DNA of 64,000 bases, taken from assembly GCA_902557215.1 (NCBI GenBank), contig CACDZM010000003.1, forward strand, positions 1 through 64,000. Direction: 5' to 3'. The first letter of the stretch is position 1; each line of letters starts with the position of its first letter. Shown here piece after piece: positions 1-9,631 of this stretch. Under the pieces are notes generated by a model. It had not been told where the DNA came from, searched no databases, and was given only the letters and a program-made list of their open reading frames with translations. A program made the position numbers and the translations under genes. The DNA comes from an uncultured Pelagibacteraceae bacterium (GTDB lineage Bacteria > Pseudomonadota > Alphaproteobacteria > Pelagibacterales > Pelagibacteraceae).

Positions 1-513
1 GATTACTCTCAAATGCTAAAGGATGAAGTTGCCCTGAGTAAGGAGAATATTAAAAAAATAGATATTGAACCGATTATTAAATCTGTTGTTGATGATTTTA
101 ATAATCTTTACAAATTAAAGAGAGGAATAAAAATTTTTTATGAAAATGACCAAAAAAAAGAATATTTTATTAATGGAATTGAGAATAGAATTGAGCAAAT
201 GATAGCAAATCTTTTGGATAATGCAGTATCTTTTAGTGAGGATAACAAAGAAGTTTTGGTAAAAATATTTAAATCAGATAAAGATAATGTGATTGTAAAT
301 GTCCTAGATGAAGGTAAAGGTTTTATAGAAAAAGATACAAAAAAGATATTCAATAGATTTTATAGTAATAGGCCTGATAAATTTGGACAACATTCTGGAT
401 TAGGTTTGAATATAGTAAAAAATTTAGTGGATTTACATAATGCTACAATTAAAGCTTCCAATAGAACTGACCAAAAAGGAGCTAAAATTGAAATAGAGTT
501 CCCTCAAGTTTAA
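1..513 (+). CDS. Sensor histidine kinase, C-terminal part (ChvG-like), 5' truncated by window edge
   Basis: The frame is open from base 1, so this is the 3' end of a longer gene; the ATG at base 13 is probably internal. What remains is a GHKL ATPase domain: N-box (NLLDNA), G1 box (DEGKGF) and G2 box (GLGLNIV) are all visible, so it should bind ATP and phosphorylate a histidine that lies upstream of the window. The next gene is ahcY. In alphaproteobacteria the ChvG/ChvI two-component system often lies near ahcY, which makes ChvG the favoured identity, but the sensor half is missing and another kinase cannot be excluded. Confidence 0.75.
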   Translation, partial: DYSQMLKDEVALSKENIKKIDIEPIIKSVVDDFNNLYKLKRGIKIFYENDQKKEYFINGIENRIEQMIANLLDNAVSFSEDNKEVLVKIFKSDKDNVIVNVLDEGKGFIEKDTKKIFNRFYSNRPDKFGQHSGLGLNIVKNLVDLHNATIKASNRTDQKGAKIEIEFPQV

Positions 514-558
514 AGAGTTCTATTGATTAATTAATTCTTTATTGTTAGAAGGTCCTTC

Positions 559-1845
559 ATGGAAGATTTCAAAGTAAAAGATTTATCTCAAGCAGAATTT
601 GGACGTAAAGAAATTTCAATAGCTGAAAGTGAAATGCCTGGATTGATGGCTTTGAGGGAAGAGTATGTTGGAAAGCATCCTCTTAAAGGAGCAAAAATTG
701 TTGGCTGTCTACACATGACAATACAAACAGCAGTGTTAATCGAAACATTAGTTCATCTTGGAGCTGAAGTCAGATGGTCATCTTGTAATATTTTCTCAAC
801 CCAAGACCACGCAGCAGCAGCAATAGCAAAAGCTGGAATACCAGTATATGCATGGAAAGGCGAAACAGAGGACGAATATTGGTGGTGCGTTAAACAAACT
901 ATCGAAGGTAAAAAAGATTGGAAACCAAACATGATTCTGGATGATGGAGGAGATTTAACAGCTTTAATGCATAAAGAATATAAAGATTTAATGAAAGATG
1001 TGAAAGGTTTATCTGAGGAGACCACCACTGGTGTATTAGCGCTAAAAAAAATGGAAAAGGAGAAAACTTTGTTAGTGCCTGCAATTAATGTTAATGACTC
1101 TGTTACAAAATCAAAATTTGATAATTTATACGGTTGTAGAGAGAGTTTAGTTGATGGAATTAAACGAGCTACAGATGTAATGATGTCTGGAAAAGTAGCA
1201 ATTGTAGCAGGCTTTGGAGATGTTGGAAAAGGCAGTGCAGCATCTTTAAGACAATCAGGTGCAAGAGTAATGATTACAGAAACAGATCCAATATGTGCAT
1301 TACAAGCAGCTATGGAAGGATATGAAGTAGTAACGATGGACGATATGATAAGTGAAGCAGATATTGTTGTTACTGCAACTGGCAATAAAGATATCGTTAC
1401 AGCTGATCACATGAGAGAAATGAAAGATCGGGCTATTTTATGTAATATTGGACATTTTGATAATGAGATACAGGTTGATGCACTTAAAAACTATAAATGG
1501 GATGAAATTAAACCTCAAGTACACGAAATAACTTTACCAAGCAAAAAAAGAATAATTTTACTTGCAGAGGGCAGGTTAGTAAATTTAGGTTGTGCAACAG
1601 GACATCCTAGCTTTGTTATGAGCGCTTCATTTACAAATCAAGTTATTGCACAAATCGAATTATGGAATAATTCTAAAAATTACGAAAAAAAAGTTTATGT
1701 ATTGCCAAAACACTTGGATGAGAAAGTTGCCACATTACATCTTAAAAAGGTAGGTGCAAAGTTGACTAAATTATCAAAGGATCAGGCAGATTATATTAGT
1801 GTTAAAGTTGAAGGCCCTTATAAACCAGATGCTTACCGCTACTAA
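559..1845 (+). CDS. ahcY: Adenosylhomocysteinase (SAH hydrolase)
   Basis: Reversibly splits S-adenosylhomocysteine into adenosine and homocysteine in the cytoplasm, removing the inhibitory product of methyltransferases and feeding the methionine cycle. It is 428 residues, usual for bacterial forms. The NAD-binding glycine motif GFGDVGKG lies near residue 218, the conserved [10 protein letters not shown] is near residue 50, [10 protein letters not shown] lies in the C-terminal third, and the family-typical C-terminus KPDAYRY is intact. A purine-rich AGAAGG stretch precedes the ATG. No SAH or SAM riboswitch is visible in the 45-base upstream gap. The 3' end overlaps tsaE. Confidence 0.97.
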   Translation: MEDFKVKDLSQAEFGRKEISIAESEMPGLMALREEYVGKHPLKGAKIVGCLHMTIQTAVLIETLVHLGAEVRWSSCNIFSTQDHAAAAIAKAGIPVYAWKGETEDEYWWCVKQTIEGKKDWKPNMILDDGGDLTALMHKEYKDLMKDVKGLSEETTTGVLALKKMEKEKTLLVPAINVNDSVTKSKFDNLYGCRESLVDGIKRATDVMMSGKVAIVAGFGDVGKGSAASLRQSGARVMITETDPICALQAAMEGYEVVTMDDMISEADIVVTATGNKDIVTADHMREMKDRAILCNIGHFDNEIQVDALKNYKWDEIKPQVHEITLPSKKRIILLAEGRLVNLGCATGHPSFVMSASFTNQVIAQIELWNNSKNYEKKVYVLPKHLDEKVATLHLKKVGAKLTKLSKDQADYISVKVEGPYKPDAYRY

Positions 1846-2281
1846 GAGCACAAAAATAAAGTTAAACTCAGAAAATATAACAAAAGAATTTGCTGATACT
1901 CTTTCATCAAAAATTAAAGTTGGAGATATAATTTTCTTATACGGTGAGATAGGTGTAGGTAAGACCACATTTGTAAAATATTTAATCAACATTATTCAAA
2001 AGAAAAATAAATTAGAACCATCTGAGGTAACCAGTCCTACTTTTAATATATTGAATGAGTATCAAATTAAGCAGATAAAAATAAATCATTATGATCTATT
2101 TAGACTTAAATCTGTAAATGAAGTTAAAAATTTAGGTTTATTTGATGATAGTTCTAAATCAATCACTTTAATCGAATGGCCACAATTAATTCAAGAAAAA
2201 CCAAAAAATCTCATAGAATTGACTTTTGCATATGAGAATGATTATCAAATAAGAACAGTTAAAGTTAAGGGTCTTAATTAG
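1829..2281 (+). CDS. tsaE: tRNA threonylcarbamoyladenosine biosynthesis ATPase TsaE
   Basis: Small ATPase that works with TsaB/TsaD to make the t6A modification at position 37 of ANN-decoding tRNAs. The P-loop GEIGVGKTT is at about residues 39-47, followed by the family motifs TSPTFN and HYDLFRL. The ORF track begins at a GTG (1799), but an ATG at 1829 gives a normal 150-residue TsaE and overlaps ahcY by only 17 bases, so I prefer it. The amgK/murU-like pair follows directly; tsaE beside these two genes is a recurring alphaproteobacterial arrangement. Confidence 0.93.
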   Translation: MLTATKSTKIKLNSENITKEFADTLSSKIKVGDIIFLYGEIGVGKTTFVKYLINIIQKKNKLEPSEVTSPTFNILNEYQIKQIKINHYDLFRLKSVNEVKNLGLFDDSSKSITLIEWPQLIQEKPKNLIELTFAYENDYQIRTVKVKGLN

Positions 2282-2292
2282 ATATAAATCGA

Positions 2293-3246
2293 ATGTATAA
2301 GTTTCAAAATTTAAAACCAATTGAAGGAGACGCATCTTTTAGAAAGTTTTTTCGAAATAAAATCAAAAATAAAAGTTCTATCGTAGTTTTTGCAAAGAGA
2401 GAAAAATCCAAAAATTTGGTTGTGTATGACGCAATTAATAAAATTTTAAATAAAAATAAAATACTAGCTCCAAATTTATATAAGGAAAACTATAAAAAGG
2501 GTTATATAGAAATTCAAGATTTCGGTGATAATACAATTTTTAAAATTTTATTAAAAAAAAAAAATAATAAAATCAAATATTTTAAGAAAATATTAAAAAC
2601 TTTAATGCAAATACAATCTATAAAAAATAAAGGTATTAAAGATTTTAAAAAGAAAAAATATACAATACCAAAATATGATAAATTAATTCTTTTAAGAGAA
2701 GCTCAGTTATTTTGTGATTGGTATGCTAAAAAAAAACTAATAAAAAAAAACAGAGATGAATTTAATAAGAATTTTAAAAGAATAACTAAAAAATTAATCT
2801 CCAACCTCCAATTAAAAAATAACGTTTTTGTTCATAGAGATTTTCATATATCCAATTTAATGTTAGTAAATAATCGAATTGGAGTAATAGATAGCCAGGA
2901 CGCTTTGATTGGAAATAAAGCATATGATTTAGCTTCTTTAGTAGATGATGTAAGATTTAAAACTCCAATTACATTCAAAAATAAAATTTACAAATATTAT
3001 ATTGATAAACAACATAATTTGAATAAATCAAAATTTAAAAACGATTTCGATATTTTATCAGTTATGAGAAATCTCAAAATTATTGGAATATTTACTCGTC
3101 TTGCAATAAGAGACGGTAAAAAGGGTTATTCAAAATTAATTCCTAGAGCTTGGGAATTAATTCGTATTAGAATTAATAATCAAATTTTTTCAGAATTAAA
3201 AAAACTTTTGAGTCAAAATTTTAAAAAAGAATTAAATGCAAATTAG
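2293..3246 (+). CDS. amgK: Aminoglycoside phosphotransferase-fold sugar kinase, AmgK-like (MurNAc/GlcNAc 1-kinase)
   Basis: APH/choline-kinase fold protein of 317 residues. The catalytic loop HRDFHISNLML and the metal-binding IDSQD that follows are visible, as is the N-terminal EGDASFRKFFR typical of this subfamily. AmgK phosphorylates MurNAc or GlcNAc at the anomeric carbon, so that MurU can make UDP-MurNAc and bypass de novo synthesis. Pairing with the next gene (11-base overlap) and tsaE supports this role. A run of 12 adenines (2553-2564) encodes KKKN inside the gene. Substrate is inferred from context; a general sugar kinase is possible. Confidence 0.78.
   Translation: MYKFQNLKPIEGDASFRKFFRNKIKNKSSIVVFAKREKSKNLVVYDAINKILNKNKILAPNLYKENYKKGYIEIQDFGDNTIFKILLKKKNNKIKYFKKILKTLMQIQSIKNKGIKDFKKKKYTIPKYDKLILLREAQLFCDWYAKKKLIKKNRDEFNKNFKRITKKLISNLQLKNNVFVHRDFHISNLMLVNNRIGVIDSQDALIGNKAYDLASLVDDVRFKTPITFKNKIYKYYIDKQHNLNKSKFKNDFDILSVMRNLKIIGIFTRLAIRDGKKGYSKLIPRAWELIRIRINNQIFSELKKLLSQNFKKELNAN
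2553..2564 (+). repeat. A12 homopolymer inside amgK-like CDS
   Basis: Twelve consecutive adenines encode consecutive lysine codons and part of an asparagine codon. It is in frame as read here. Tracts this long are prone to polymerase slippage. Confidence 0.95.
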
Positions 3247-3925
3247 AACAGCTCTAATACTGTGTGCAGGTTTTGGTAAGAGGTTAAATCCATTGACAGA
3301 AAAAATTCCAAAACCACTCCTTGAACTTAATAATGTTACATTATTAGAAAACTGTATTAACTTAGTTATTAAACTTGGTATTAAAAAAATTTTTTTAAAT
3401 ACATTTCATTTAAGTGATCAAATAATTAGTTTTATTAAAAAAAAAAATTTTCAAATCGAAATTCAGATAGTTGAAGATGGTAAAGAAATTTTGGATACAG
3501 GTGGCGGGATATTAAATATGATGAAAAAATCTTCTGATGAGGATTTCATCATTTTTAATCCTGACACGCTATGGAATAAGACCTATCATGAAGAAGTTAT
3601 TAAAATGCAGAATTTTTATTTTTCAAATAAACTTAACAACGTCCTTCTACTTACCAATAAGACACTGAGTTTTGATAAAAATCTCTCAGGTGATTTTAAT
3701 CTTAAAGATAATTTAATATACAGAGAAGGTACAACAAACTTTATTTATATTGGCTGCCAAATTTTAAATAAAAATTTATTTAATAAATATGAAGTTAAAA
3801 ATTTCTCTGTCACTGAAATTTGGAATGAATTGCTGAAAAATAATGAATTAAATGGTTTTGAAAGTGTTCATCAATTTTATCATTTAACAAATTTAGAAAC
3901 TTTTAGAAAATTAGAAGATCTTTAG
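3236..3925 (+). CDS. murU: Nucleotidyltransferase, MurU-like (MurNAc-1-P uridylyltransferase)
   Basis: GT-A-like nucleotidyltransferase of 229 residues with the N-terminal signature AGFGKRLNPLTEKIPKP for NTP binding and the later motif LDTGGGI. It overlaps the AmgK-like kinase by 11 bases, so the two are probably co-translated. With AmgK it would convert recycled MurNAc-1-P to UDP-MurNAc. A mannose-1-phosphate or glucose-1-phosphate nucleotidyltransferase would look similar; the partner kinase is the main argument for MurU. Its 3' end overlaps the convergent gpmA by 23 bases, with no room for a separate terminator. Confidence 0.78.
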   Translation: MQIRTALILCAGFGKRLNPLTEKIPKPLLELNNVTLLENCINLVIKLGIKKIFLNTFHLSDQIISFIKKKNFQIEIQIVEDGKEILDTGGGILNMMKKSSDEDFIIFNPDTLWNKTYHEEVIKMQNFYFSNKLNNVLLLTNKTLSFDKNLSGDFNLKDNLIYREGTTNFIYIGCQILNKNLFNKYEVKNFSVTEIWNELLKNNELNGFESVHQFYHLTNLETFRKLEDL

Positions 3926-4616
3926 ATCTTCCTTTATCTAAGTACTCACAATTTTTTATTTTGAATTTATTATCGAACTCTATTATGAGAGGATTCCCTG
4001 TTGGTATTTCTAACTTAGAGATTTGAGAACTATCTAGTTTAAATAAATACTTACATAATGCTCTAATTGAATTGCCATGAGCTGAAACTAATACATTCTT
4101 ATTTAAAAGTATTTTTTCAATTTCATCATGAAAGTATTTGAGAACCCTTTCATATGTATCTTTTAGTGACTCGGTGTCTGGAATTATTTCTTTTGGTATA
4201 TTTTTGTAAGTTTCAATATTAAAAGGATGATAAGGGCTTTTTTTATCTAGTGGCTCAGGTTTTGTGTCCCAGGATCTTCGAAACTCAAATATTTTATCTT
4301 CACCAATTTTTTGAGCCATTTCTATTTTATTAAGACCAGTTAAGGCTCCATAGTGTCTTTCATTTAGTTGCCACGCTCTAGGGAAATCATGCTCATCATT
4401 TAAAATTTTTTGTATTATCTTTAAAGTATTATTTGCTCTTAACTGTAGAGATGAAAAATATTTATCAATTTTAATATTTTTATTTTTGATTAAAAAACCT
4501 GCTTTTTCAGCCTCTAACATTCCATTTTTAGTAAGGTCAACATCTACCCAGCCAGTAAATCTATTTTCAAGATTCCAAACACTTTGACCATGTCTTACTA
4601 GTATTAAAAAACTCAT
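3903..4616 (-). CDS. gpmA: 2,3-bisphosphoglycerate-dependent phosphoglycerate mutase
   Basis: Interconverts 3- and 2-phosphoglycerate in glycolysis/gluconeogenesis. The phosphohistidine motif LVRHGQSVWN is at residues 6-15, followed by RFTGWVDVDLT, the ERHYGALTGLNK active-site loop and the second histidine in SAHGNS, all typical of cofactor-dependent GpmA rather than of general histidine phosphatases. It has 237 residues, a normal length for the family. It is divergent from the VanZ-like gene (45-base gap) and convergent with murU. Confidence 0.95.
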   Translation of the reverse strand: MSFLILVRHGQSVWNLENRFTGWVDVDLTKNGMLEAEKAGFLIKNKNIKIDKYFSSLQLRANNTLKIIQKILNDEHDFPRAWQLNERHYGALTGLNKIEMAQKIGEDKIFEFRRSWDTKPEPLDKKSPYHPFNIETYKNIPKEIIPDTESLKDTYERVLKYFHDEIEKILLNKNVLVSAHGNSIRALCKYLFKLDSSQISKLEIPTGNPLIIEFDNKFKIKNCEYLDKGRSKDLLIF

Positions 4617-4661
4617 GTTGTTATTTTTAAAATATATTTATAAATAAAACTATATAATTAA

Positions 4662-5057
4662 ATGACTAATTTTTTTTCCAAATTTAAAATAATTTTTTAT
4701 TTTTTAAACGTTATTTTGATATTTTTGTATCTTTTTCCTGGAAGTTTATTGGGGATAATTATATATGATAATAAAAAGATTCAACCGCAACTAACACCAG
4801 ATTTTTTTATATCCTCGAATCACTTTTATGTCTTTACTCTAATTTCAATAATAGGTTTTTTAAGCTTTATAAAAAAAAAACATATTATATTGTTAGTAAT
4901 TTATCTAATTCTTCTTTCGATTATCTTAGAAACATTTCATTTAATTATTCCAGAGAGAAGCTTTGAGTGGTCAGATTTATTAGGAAATTTATTAGGTGTC
5001 TTTATTGTAATTATAAGTAATATTCTTATAAAGAAATATGGTTATTTTAAAAAATAA
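4662..5057 (+). CDS. VanZ-like family membrane protein
   Basis: A 131-residue integral membrane protein with about four hydrophobic segments. The C-terminal motif ETFHLIIPERSFEWSDLLGN closely follows the VanZ-like pattern (acidic residue, PxR, then DLxxNxxG). Molecular function of chromosomal VanZ-like proteins is poorly defined; in enterococci VanZ gives low-level teicoplanin resistance. A TATAAT hexamer (4653-4658) sits 3 bases before the ATG, so either the transcript is nearly leaderless or the hexamer is chance in AT-rich DNA. It overlaps the next gene by 20 bases. Confidence 0.75.
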   Translation: MTNFFSKFKIIFYFLNVILIFLYLFPGSLLGIIIYDNKKIQPQLTPDFFISSNHFYVFTLISIIGFLSFIKKKHIILLVIYLILLSIILETFHLIIPERSFEWSDLLGNLLGVFIVIISNILIKKYGYFKK

Positions 5058-5637
5058 ATTATTAATCTTAATTATATTTTTACTAACTGGGTGCTCATCA
5101 ATACCTAATAATACAGCTAATAGCTGTTCTATTTTTAATGAAAGATATCTTTGGTACAAACATACCAAAAAGGTTGAGAGAGAATGGGGCACACCAATAT
5201 ATATTCAATTAGCGATTATTAAAATGGAGTCTGATTTTGACTGGTTAGCTAAGCCTCCAAGACAAAAAATTTTTAAAGTAATACCTTTTAAAAGACCCTC
5301 AAGCTCATTTGGATATTCACAGGCAGTCAGGGGGACATGGGAACAGTATAAAAAAGAAACAGGAAATAAATTTGCAACAAGAGCAAGATTTAAGGATAGT
5401 GTCGATTTTATTGGATGGTATACAAGTAAAACTGAAAATATTCTAAAAATTTCAAAAAAAGATGCATTTAGACAGTATCTTGCTTATCATGAGGGTTGGG
5501 GAAATTATAAATATTATAAAAAAAATAAAAAAGTGATTAAATTAGCCAAAAAAGTAGAGAAACAATCTAATATTTATAAAAAACAACTGTCTGGATGTAA
5601 AAATAATCTTAATAAGAATAAATATATTATTTTTTAA
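5038..5637 (+). CDS. Transglycosylase SLT-like domain lipoprotein
   Basis: The N-terminus is a lipoprotein signal with lipobox LTGC near residue 19, so the mature protein should be membrane-anchored in the periplasm. The body resembles a divergent lysozyme/SLT fold: IKMESDFDW supplies a candidate catalytic glutamate, followed by SSSFGYSQAVRGTWEQY, a GYxQ-like motif, and AYHEGWGNY. The likely role is cleavage or sensing of peptidoglycan. It overlaps the VanZ-like gene by 20 bases and the convergent RND gene by 11. Family membership is by motif recognition; activity is inferred. Confidence 0.72.
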   Translation: MVILKNKLLILIIFLLTGCSSIPNNTANSCSIFNERYLWYKHTKKVEREWGTPIYIQLAIIKMESDFDWLAKPPRQKIFKVIPFKRPSSSFGYSQAVRGTWEQYKKETGNKFATRARFKDSVDFIGWYTSKTENILKISKKDAFRQYLAYHEGWGNYKYYKKNKKVIKLAKKVEKQSNIYKKQLSGCKNNLNKNKYIIF

Positions 5638-8600
5638 ACAATTCTCTCCTTAGCTCTAAATCAACCGAGTCAATTCTTTTGGTATTTTTCGCTAATGCTA
5701 GATACATTGTTGGTGTAACATATAAAGTAAAAAATGTTGAAATTATCATTCCCCCTAAGATTGTTGAACCCACTGCTAATCTCGAGCCTTCACCAGCACC
5801 TGGGCCAATATTTCCTATAACTAAAGGTAACATTGCAATCATTGTACTCAATGATGTCATTATTATAGGTCTAAATCTTATTAAACACGCCTCTTTAACT
5901 GCTGAAATAACATTTTTTCCTGTAGCTCTTATTTGATTGGCATAATCGACGATTAAAATACTATTTTTTGTTGAAATACCTATTAGTATGATCAAAGCGA
6001 TTTGAGAAAAAATATTCACTGAACTGTTTAAAAAAAGAATAAATACTAATCCTCCAAAAATAGCCAATGGGACAGTCAATATTATTATAAATGGATGTAT
6101 AAAAGAGTTGAATGTTGCGGCCATTACTAAATAAGCAGTCAGGAGAGCTAAAGCAAATATCATAAATAATTCATTACTTGTCTCTTTAATTTCTTCAGAT
6201 TTTCCCTTCCAGGTAATTTGATTTTTTGGGGCTATATCAGCCATTACATTTTCAAAGAACTTTATTGCTTCTGTTAAAGTATAGCCTTCATTTATATTTG
6301 CCGAGATAGTCACTGCTCTTTGTCGGTTATATCGAGCAAGTTGTTTAGCAGTTCCTTCATTCTTAAAACTTATAAGATTTGCCATAGAAATCAGTTTTGT
6401 GTTTGTTTCGGAACGCACAAATATTTTAGAAATTCCATCTTTGTTTCTTCTATCAGATATGTATTGCTGAACAATTATTGGGTATTCTTTACCTAATTTA
6501 TTAAAGGTTGTGATCTTTTTGCCACCATATAAAGTCTCAAGCGTTTCACCTATTGTTTTAGTTGAAACTCCTAGATCCTTAGCTTTATTTTTGTTTACAA
6601 TTAATTTTACTTCAGGTTTATTCCGATTGTAATCTGATTCAATTCTTGATAAATTTTTATTAGATCTGAGTGCTCTGATTACTTTTTTTTGTATTAACTC
6701 TAGTTCATCATAAGTATTTCCATAGATTACCATCTGAACAGGTTTATTGTAGTTGGATACTCTTATTGATTGAGGCGATATAGGGAATGCTAAAGCCTGT
6801 GGTAAAGTTACAATTTTTCCAATTGCTTCTCTAAGGACAACTTGCTGACTTTTTTCCCTTTTTTTCCAATCATCGAGGAGAGCAATAATTATAAAACTAT
6901 TATATGAATTCGCAGAATTTCCAAAACCTGGAACTCTCATTATAAATCTTGAATATGGACTATTCTCAGCTTGGAGGAGCGGAAGCAACCTTGCCTCAAC
7001 CTTTTGAGCTTGCTCTTGAGTGTACTCAAATGAACTTCCCTCATCTGTTGCTCCAATAATTAAGTAAGCCCCACGGTCCTCCATAGGCAACAATTCTTTC
7101 TTTGAAAAATTAAATAATAACGCTGATGTGATCATTATGAATATTATAAAAACACCAACTGATTTAGCTTTATTTACAACAACTTCTAATGAGTCCTCAT
7201 AAAAATTAGAAAAACTAGAAAAAATTTTATCAAATTTTTGAACAAAAATTTTTTTAGATTTTTTCTTGTTTAAAAATTTACTTGCAAGCATTGGTGATAA
7301 GGTCAGTGCTACGAAAGAGGATATAATAATTGAAAAAGACAATGCGATAGCAGTTTCTTTAAACAACGTTCCTGTTATACCCTCTATAAAAATCAGAGGT
7401 AAAAAAACAGCTACCAAAATTAAAGTTGTGGCTACTATCGCAAATGAAATTTGTTTAGAACCTCTATATGCTGCCACTAAAGGTGTTTCTCCGTTTTCTA
7501 TCCTTCTGTATATTGCATCTGTCATAATCACCGAGTCGTCAGTGATAATGCCTATTGCCAGGATAAAACTTAAGAGAACAAAAATATTTATTGATAGTCC
7601 AAATATATAAAGTCCTAAAAATGAGGCTATTAAACTAACAGGTAAAGCAATGGCAGGTACCACTACCGCTTTTAGGCTTCCTAAGAATAAGTAAATTATT
7701 AATACAACTAAAACAAAAGCAATTATGAGGGTTTTGTAAACTTCTTCAATAGCCGCTTCAACATAATTTGCCCTATTAAAAGAAACTCTTAAATCTAGTT
7801 CTTCAGGCAAAGACTTTTTTACCTCAATGATTTTTTTTTTAATATTTTTTGAAAGCTCAACTGTGGAAGCCCCACTTTTTGCATAAATACCTATTCCAAC
7901 AGTCTTTAAATTTATTTGATCTTTTGTTTGTGCTTTAAAAAGAGTTTTTTCTGAAACCGGGCCGAATTCTATATTTGCAACATCTGATAATAAAATAATT
8001 TTGTTGTCATTTTTTTTTATAGGCAATTGTTTAATAGACTCAATATCGTTGTAAGATTTATCTAAATTTAAAGTAAGGTCTATGTTATCCGCTTCTAGCG
8101 TTCCTGCTGGTAGACTTATATTTTCCCCACGCAATGCGATTTCAACTTCTTGTATTGTCAGGTCATTTGCTGCTAATTTAATTGGATCAACCCATACTCT
8201 GATACTCAGCTCTCTTAATCCTCCAACTCTAATTCTCCCAACATTTTTTACACTGGAAAATTGGTCTACTAAAAAGCGCTCAGCGTAATCTCCTAATTCT
8301 AAATCACTCCAAGTTGATGATGACAAAGATAACCACATTGTTGTTGTAAAGCCTGCTGCTCTTTTTAATATTTGGGGAGGATTAGACTCAGAGGGAAGAT
8401 TGTCAGTAATTCTTGCCACACGCTCTCTAATATCATTCGCAGCATTATCTAAATCTATACTTGTATCAAATTCAATGTTTATCGTACTTCTGCCATTCTC
8501 TGATTTAGAATCAATATTTTTTATACCTTCTGCACCACCGATGACATCTTCTACCACTTGAGTTATTTCTTGATCAACAATAGAAGCTGAAGCAGACTTG

Positions 8601-8755
8601 TAATCAACTTGTACCTGAACAACAGGTGGCTGAATACCACTTGGTAGCTCTCTGACAGGTAATTTCCAAAAAACAAATAAACCAAAAATAATTAAAATTA
8701 GAGACATTACCCAGGATACGGTTGGTCTTTTAATGCTTAATTCAGTGATGAACAT
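5627..8755 (-). CDS. RND-family efflux pump permease (AcrB/MexB-like, HAE-1 type)
   Basis: A 1042-residue inner-membrane proton-driven exporter with the usual length and duplicated architecture: N-terminal TM1 after MFITELSIKRP, two large periplasmic loops and two bundles of transmembrane helices. The TM4 acidic pair used in proton relay is visible in GIITDDSVIMTDA. It forms a two-gene operon with the adaptor immediately upstream (stop and start abut). No outer-membrane TolC is encoded nearby, so it must use a TolC from elsewhere. Substrate is unknown; heavy-metal signature residues were not obvious, so drug/lipid-type export is more likely. Confidence 0.93.
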   Translation of the reverse strand: MFITELSIKRPTVSWVMSLILIIFGLFVFWKLPVRELPSGIQPPVVQVQVDYKSASASIVDQEITQVVEDVIGGAEGIKNIDSKSENGRSTINIEFDTSIDLDNAANDIRERVARITDNLPSESNPPQILKRAAGFTTTMWLSLSSSTWSDLELGDYAERFLVDQFSSVKNVGRIRVGGLRELSIRVWVDPIKLAANDLTIQEVEIALRGENISLPAGTLEADNIDLTLNLDKSYNDIESIKQLPIKKNDNKIILLSDVANIEFGPVSEKTLFKAQTKDQINLKTVGIGIYAKSGASTVELSKNIKKKIIEVKKSLPEELDLRVSFNRANYVEAAIEEVYKTLIIAFVLVVLIIYLFLGSLKAVVVPAIALPVSLIASFLGLYIFGLSINIFVLLSFILAIGIITDDSVIMTDAIYRRIENGETPLVAAYRGSKQISFAIVATTLILVAVFLPLIFIEGITGTLFKETAIALSFSIIISSFVALTLSPMLASKFLNKKKSKKIFVQKFDKIFSSFSNFYEDSLEVVVNKAKSVGVFIIFIMITSALLFNFSKKELLPMEDRGAYLIIGATDEGSSFEYTQEQAQKVEARLLPLLQAENSPYSRFIMRVPGFGNSANSYNSFIIIALLDDWKKREKSQQVVLREAIGKIVTLPQALAFPISPQSIRVSNYNKPVQMVIYGNTYDELELIQKKVIRALRSNKNLSRIESDYNRNKPEVKLIVNKNKAKDLGVSTKTIGETLETLYGGKKITTFNKLGKEYPIIVQQYISDRRNKDGISKIFVRSETNTKLISMANLISFKNEGTAKQLARYNRQRAVTISANINEGYTLTEAIKFFENVMADIAPKNQITWKGKSEEIKETSNELFMIFALALLTAYLVMAATFNSFIHPFIIILTVPLAIFGGLVFILFLNSSVNIFSQIALIILIGISTKNSILIVDYANQIRATGKNVISAVKEACLIRFRPIIMTSLSTMIAMLPLVIGNIGPGAGEGSRLAVGSTILGGMIISTFFTLYVTPTMYLALAKNTKRIDSVDLELRRELFKK

Positions 8756-9625
8756 TTATTTAATTATAGGTTTAATTTTCCCTTTAGGTCGAACTTTTTT
8801 TAGACCTTCGGCTACTATAATGTCCCCTTCATTTAACCCAGAGATAATTTCAATACTTTTATTAGATCTTATCCCTGTAGTGACATTTATTTTATTTGCA
8901 ATATTTTTGTCTGAAATTTTATAGACAAATGATTTATCACCTTCTACTATAATACTCGTATCTGGCACTCCTATAGAATTTCTTAAATTAAATTTAATAC
9001 TCACTTCTAATAAAGATCCTGAAATTAATTCTAAATTTTCATTTTTTACTTTAATTCTACATAATAAACTTCTTGTATCTGCATTTATTCTACTTGAGAC
9101 AAAATCTATTTCACCATGAAAAATTTTATCTTTATAACTTGAAATCCTCACATCTACAGGTAACCCTTTTTGAATAGAGGCAGAATAATTTTCAGGAATT
9201 TTTATATCTGAATAAATTGTTGAGTTATCGTCTAGTGTTATTATAAATATATTGTCAGAAACAAGTATATCTTCAGTTAAGCCAGTATATCCTAGTACAC
9301 CATCAAAAGGAGCTAAGATATTTCCACTTTTAAGTTTTATTAAAATATCACCCTCTTTTACAAAATCTTTGAATTTCAAATCCTCATATAGATTTTCTTT
9401 CTTAATTTTAAAAGTTTTAGATCTTTTTGAAACAGCAGTCCCAAAAGTTTCAATTTTTTCTGAGAATTCATATTTTTTTACCTCGGTAACTATTATTCCT
9501 GGAGGCGGTTGTTTACTAAATTTTTTTTTGAAGTGGTTACCAATCATTGTTCTTGCAATTATGACAATTGCAATAATCAAAAAGAATATTGATATAATAG
9601 AAATAATTTTTGTTGATGTTTTCAT
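8756..9625 (-). CDS. RND efflux periplasmic adaptor subunit (HlyD/MFP family)
   Basis: Membrane fusion protein linking the RND permease to an outer-membrane channel. It has an N-terminal membrane anchor (about residues 8-27), a lipoyl-like half motif (ILAPFDGVLGYTG) and a beta-barrel/membrane-proximal C-terminal region with IVEGDKSFVYKI and GLNEGDIIVAEG. At 289 residues it is short for the family; the alpha-helical hairpin is nearly absent, since the two lipoyl halves lie close together. The permease start codon follows its stop directly. Confidence 0.9.
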   Translation of the reverse strand: MKTSTKIISIISIFFLIIAIVIIARTMIGNHFKKKFSKQPPPGIIVTEVKKYEFSEKIETFGTAVSKRSKTFKIKKENLYEDLKFKDFVKEGDILIKLKSGNILAPFDGVLGYTGLTEDILVSDNIFIITLDDNSTIYSDIKIPENYSASIQKGLPVDVRISSYKDKIFHGEIDFVSSRINADTRSLLCRIKVKNENLELISGSLLEVSIKFNLRNSIGVPDTSIIVEGDKSFVYKISDKNIANKINVTTGIRSNKSIEIISGLNEGDIIVAEGLKKVRPKGKIKPIIK

Positions 9626-9631
9626 ATTTGT

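Noticed and set aside
514-558. Possible SAH/SAM riboswitch before ahcY
   Set aside because: Only 45 bases between genes, with no stable stem or conserved motif.
753-1385. 210-residue minus-strand ORF over ahcY
   Set aside because: Lies wholly inside an intact, strongly conserved ahcY frame; long antisense frames are common there and the product has no recognisable motif.
7266-8288. Plus-strand ORFs of 68-114 residues over the RND pump
   Set aside because: Shadows of the conserved permease on the other strand; no start site or motif of their own.
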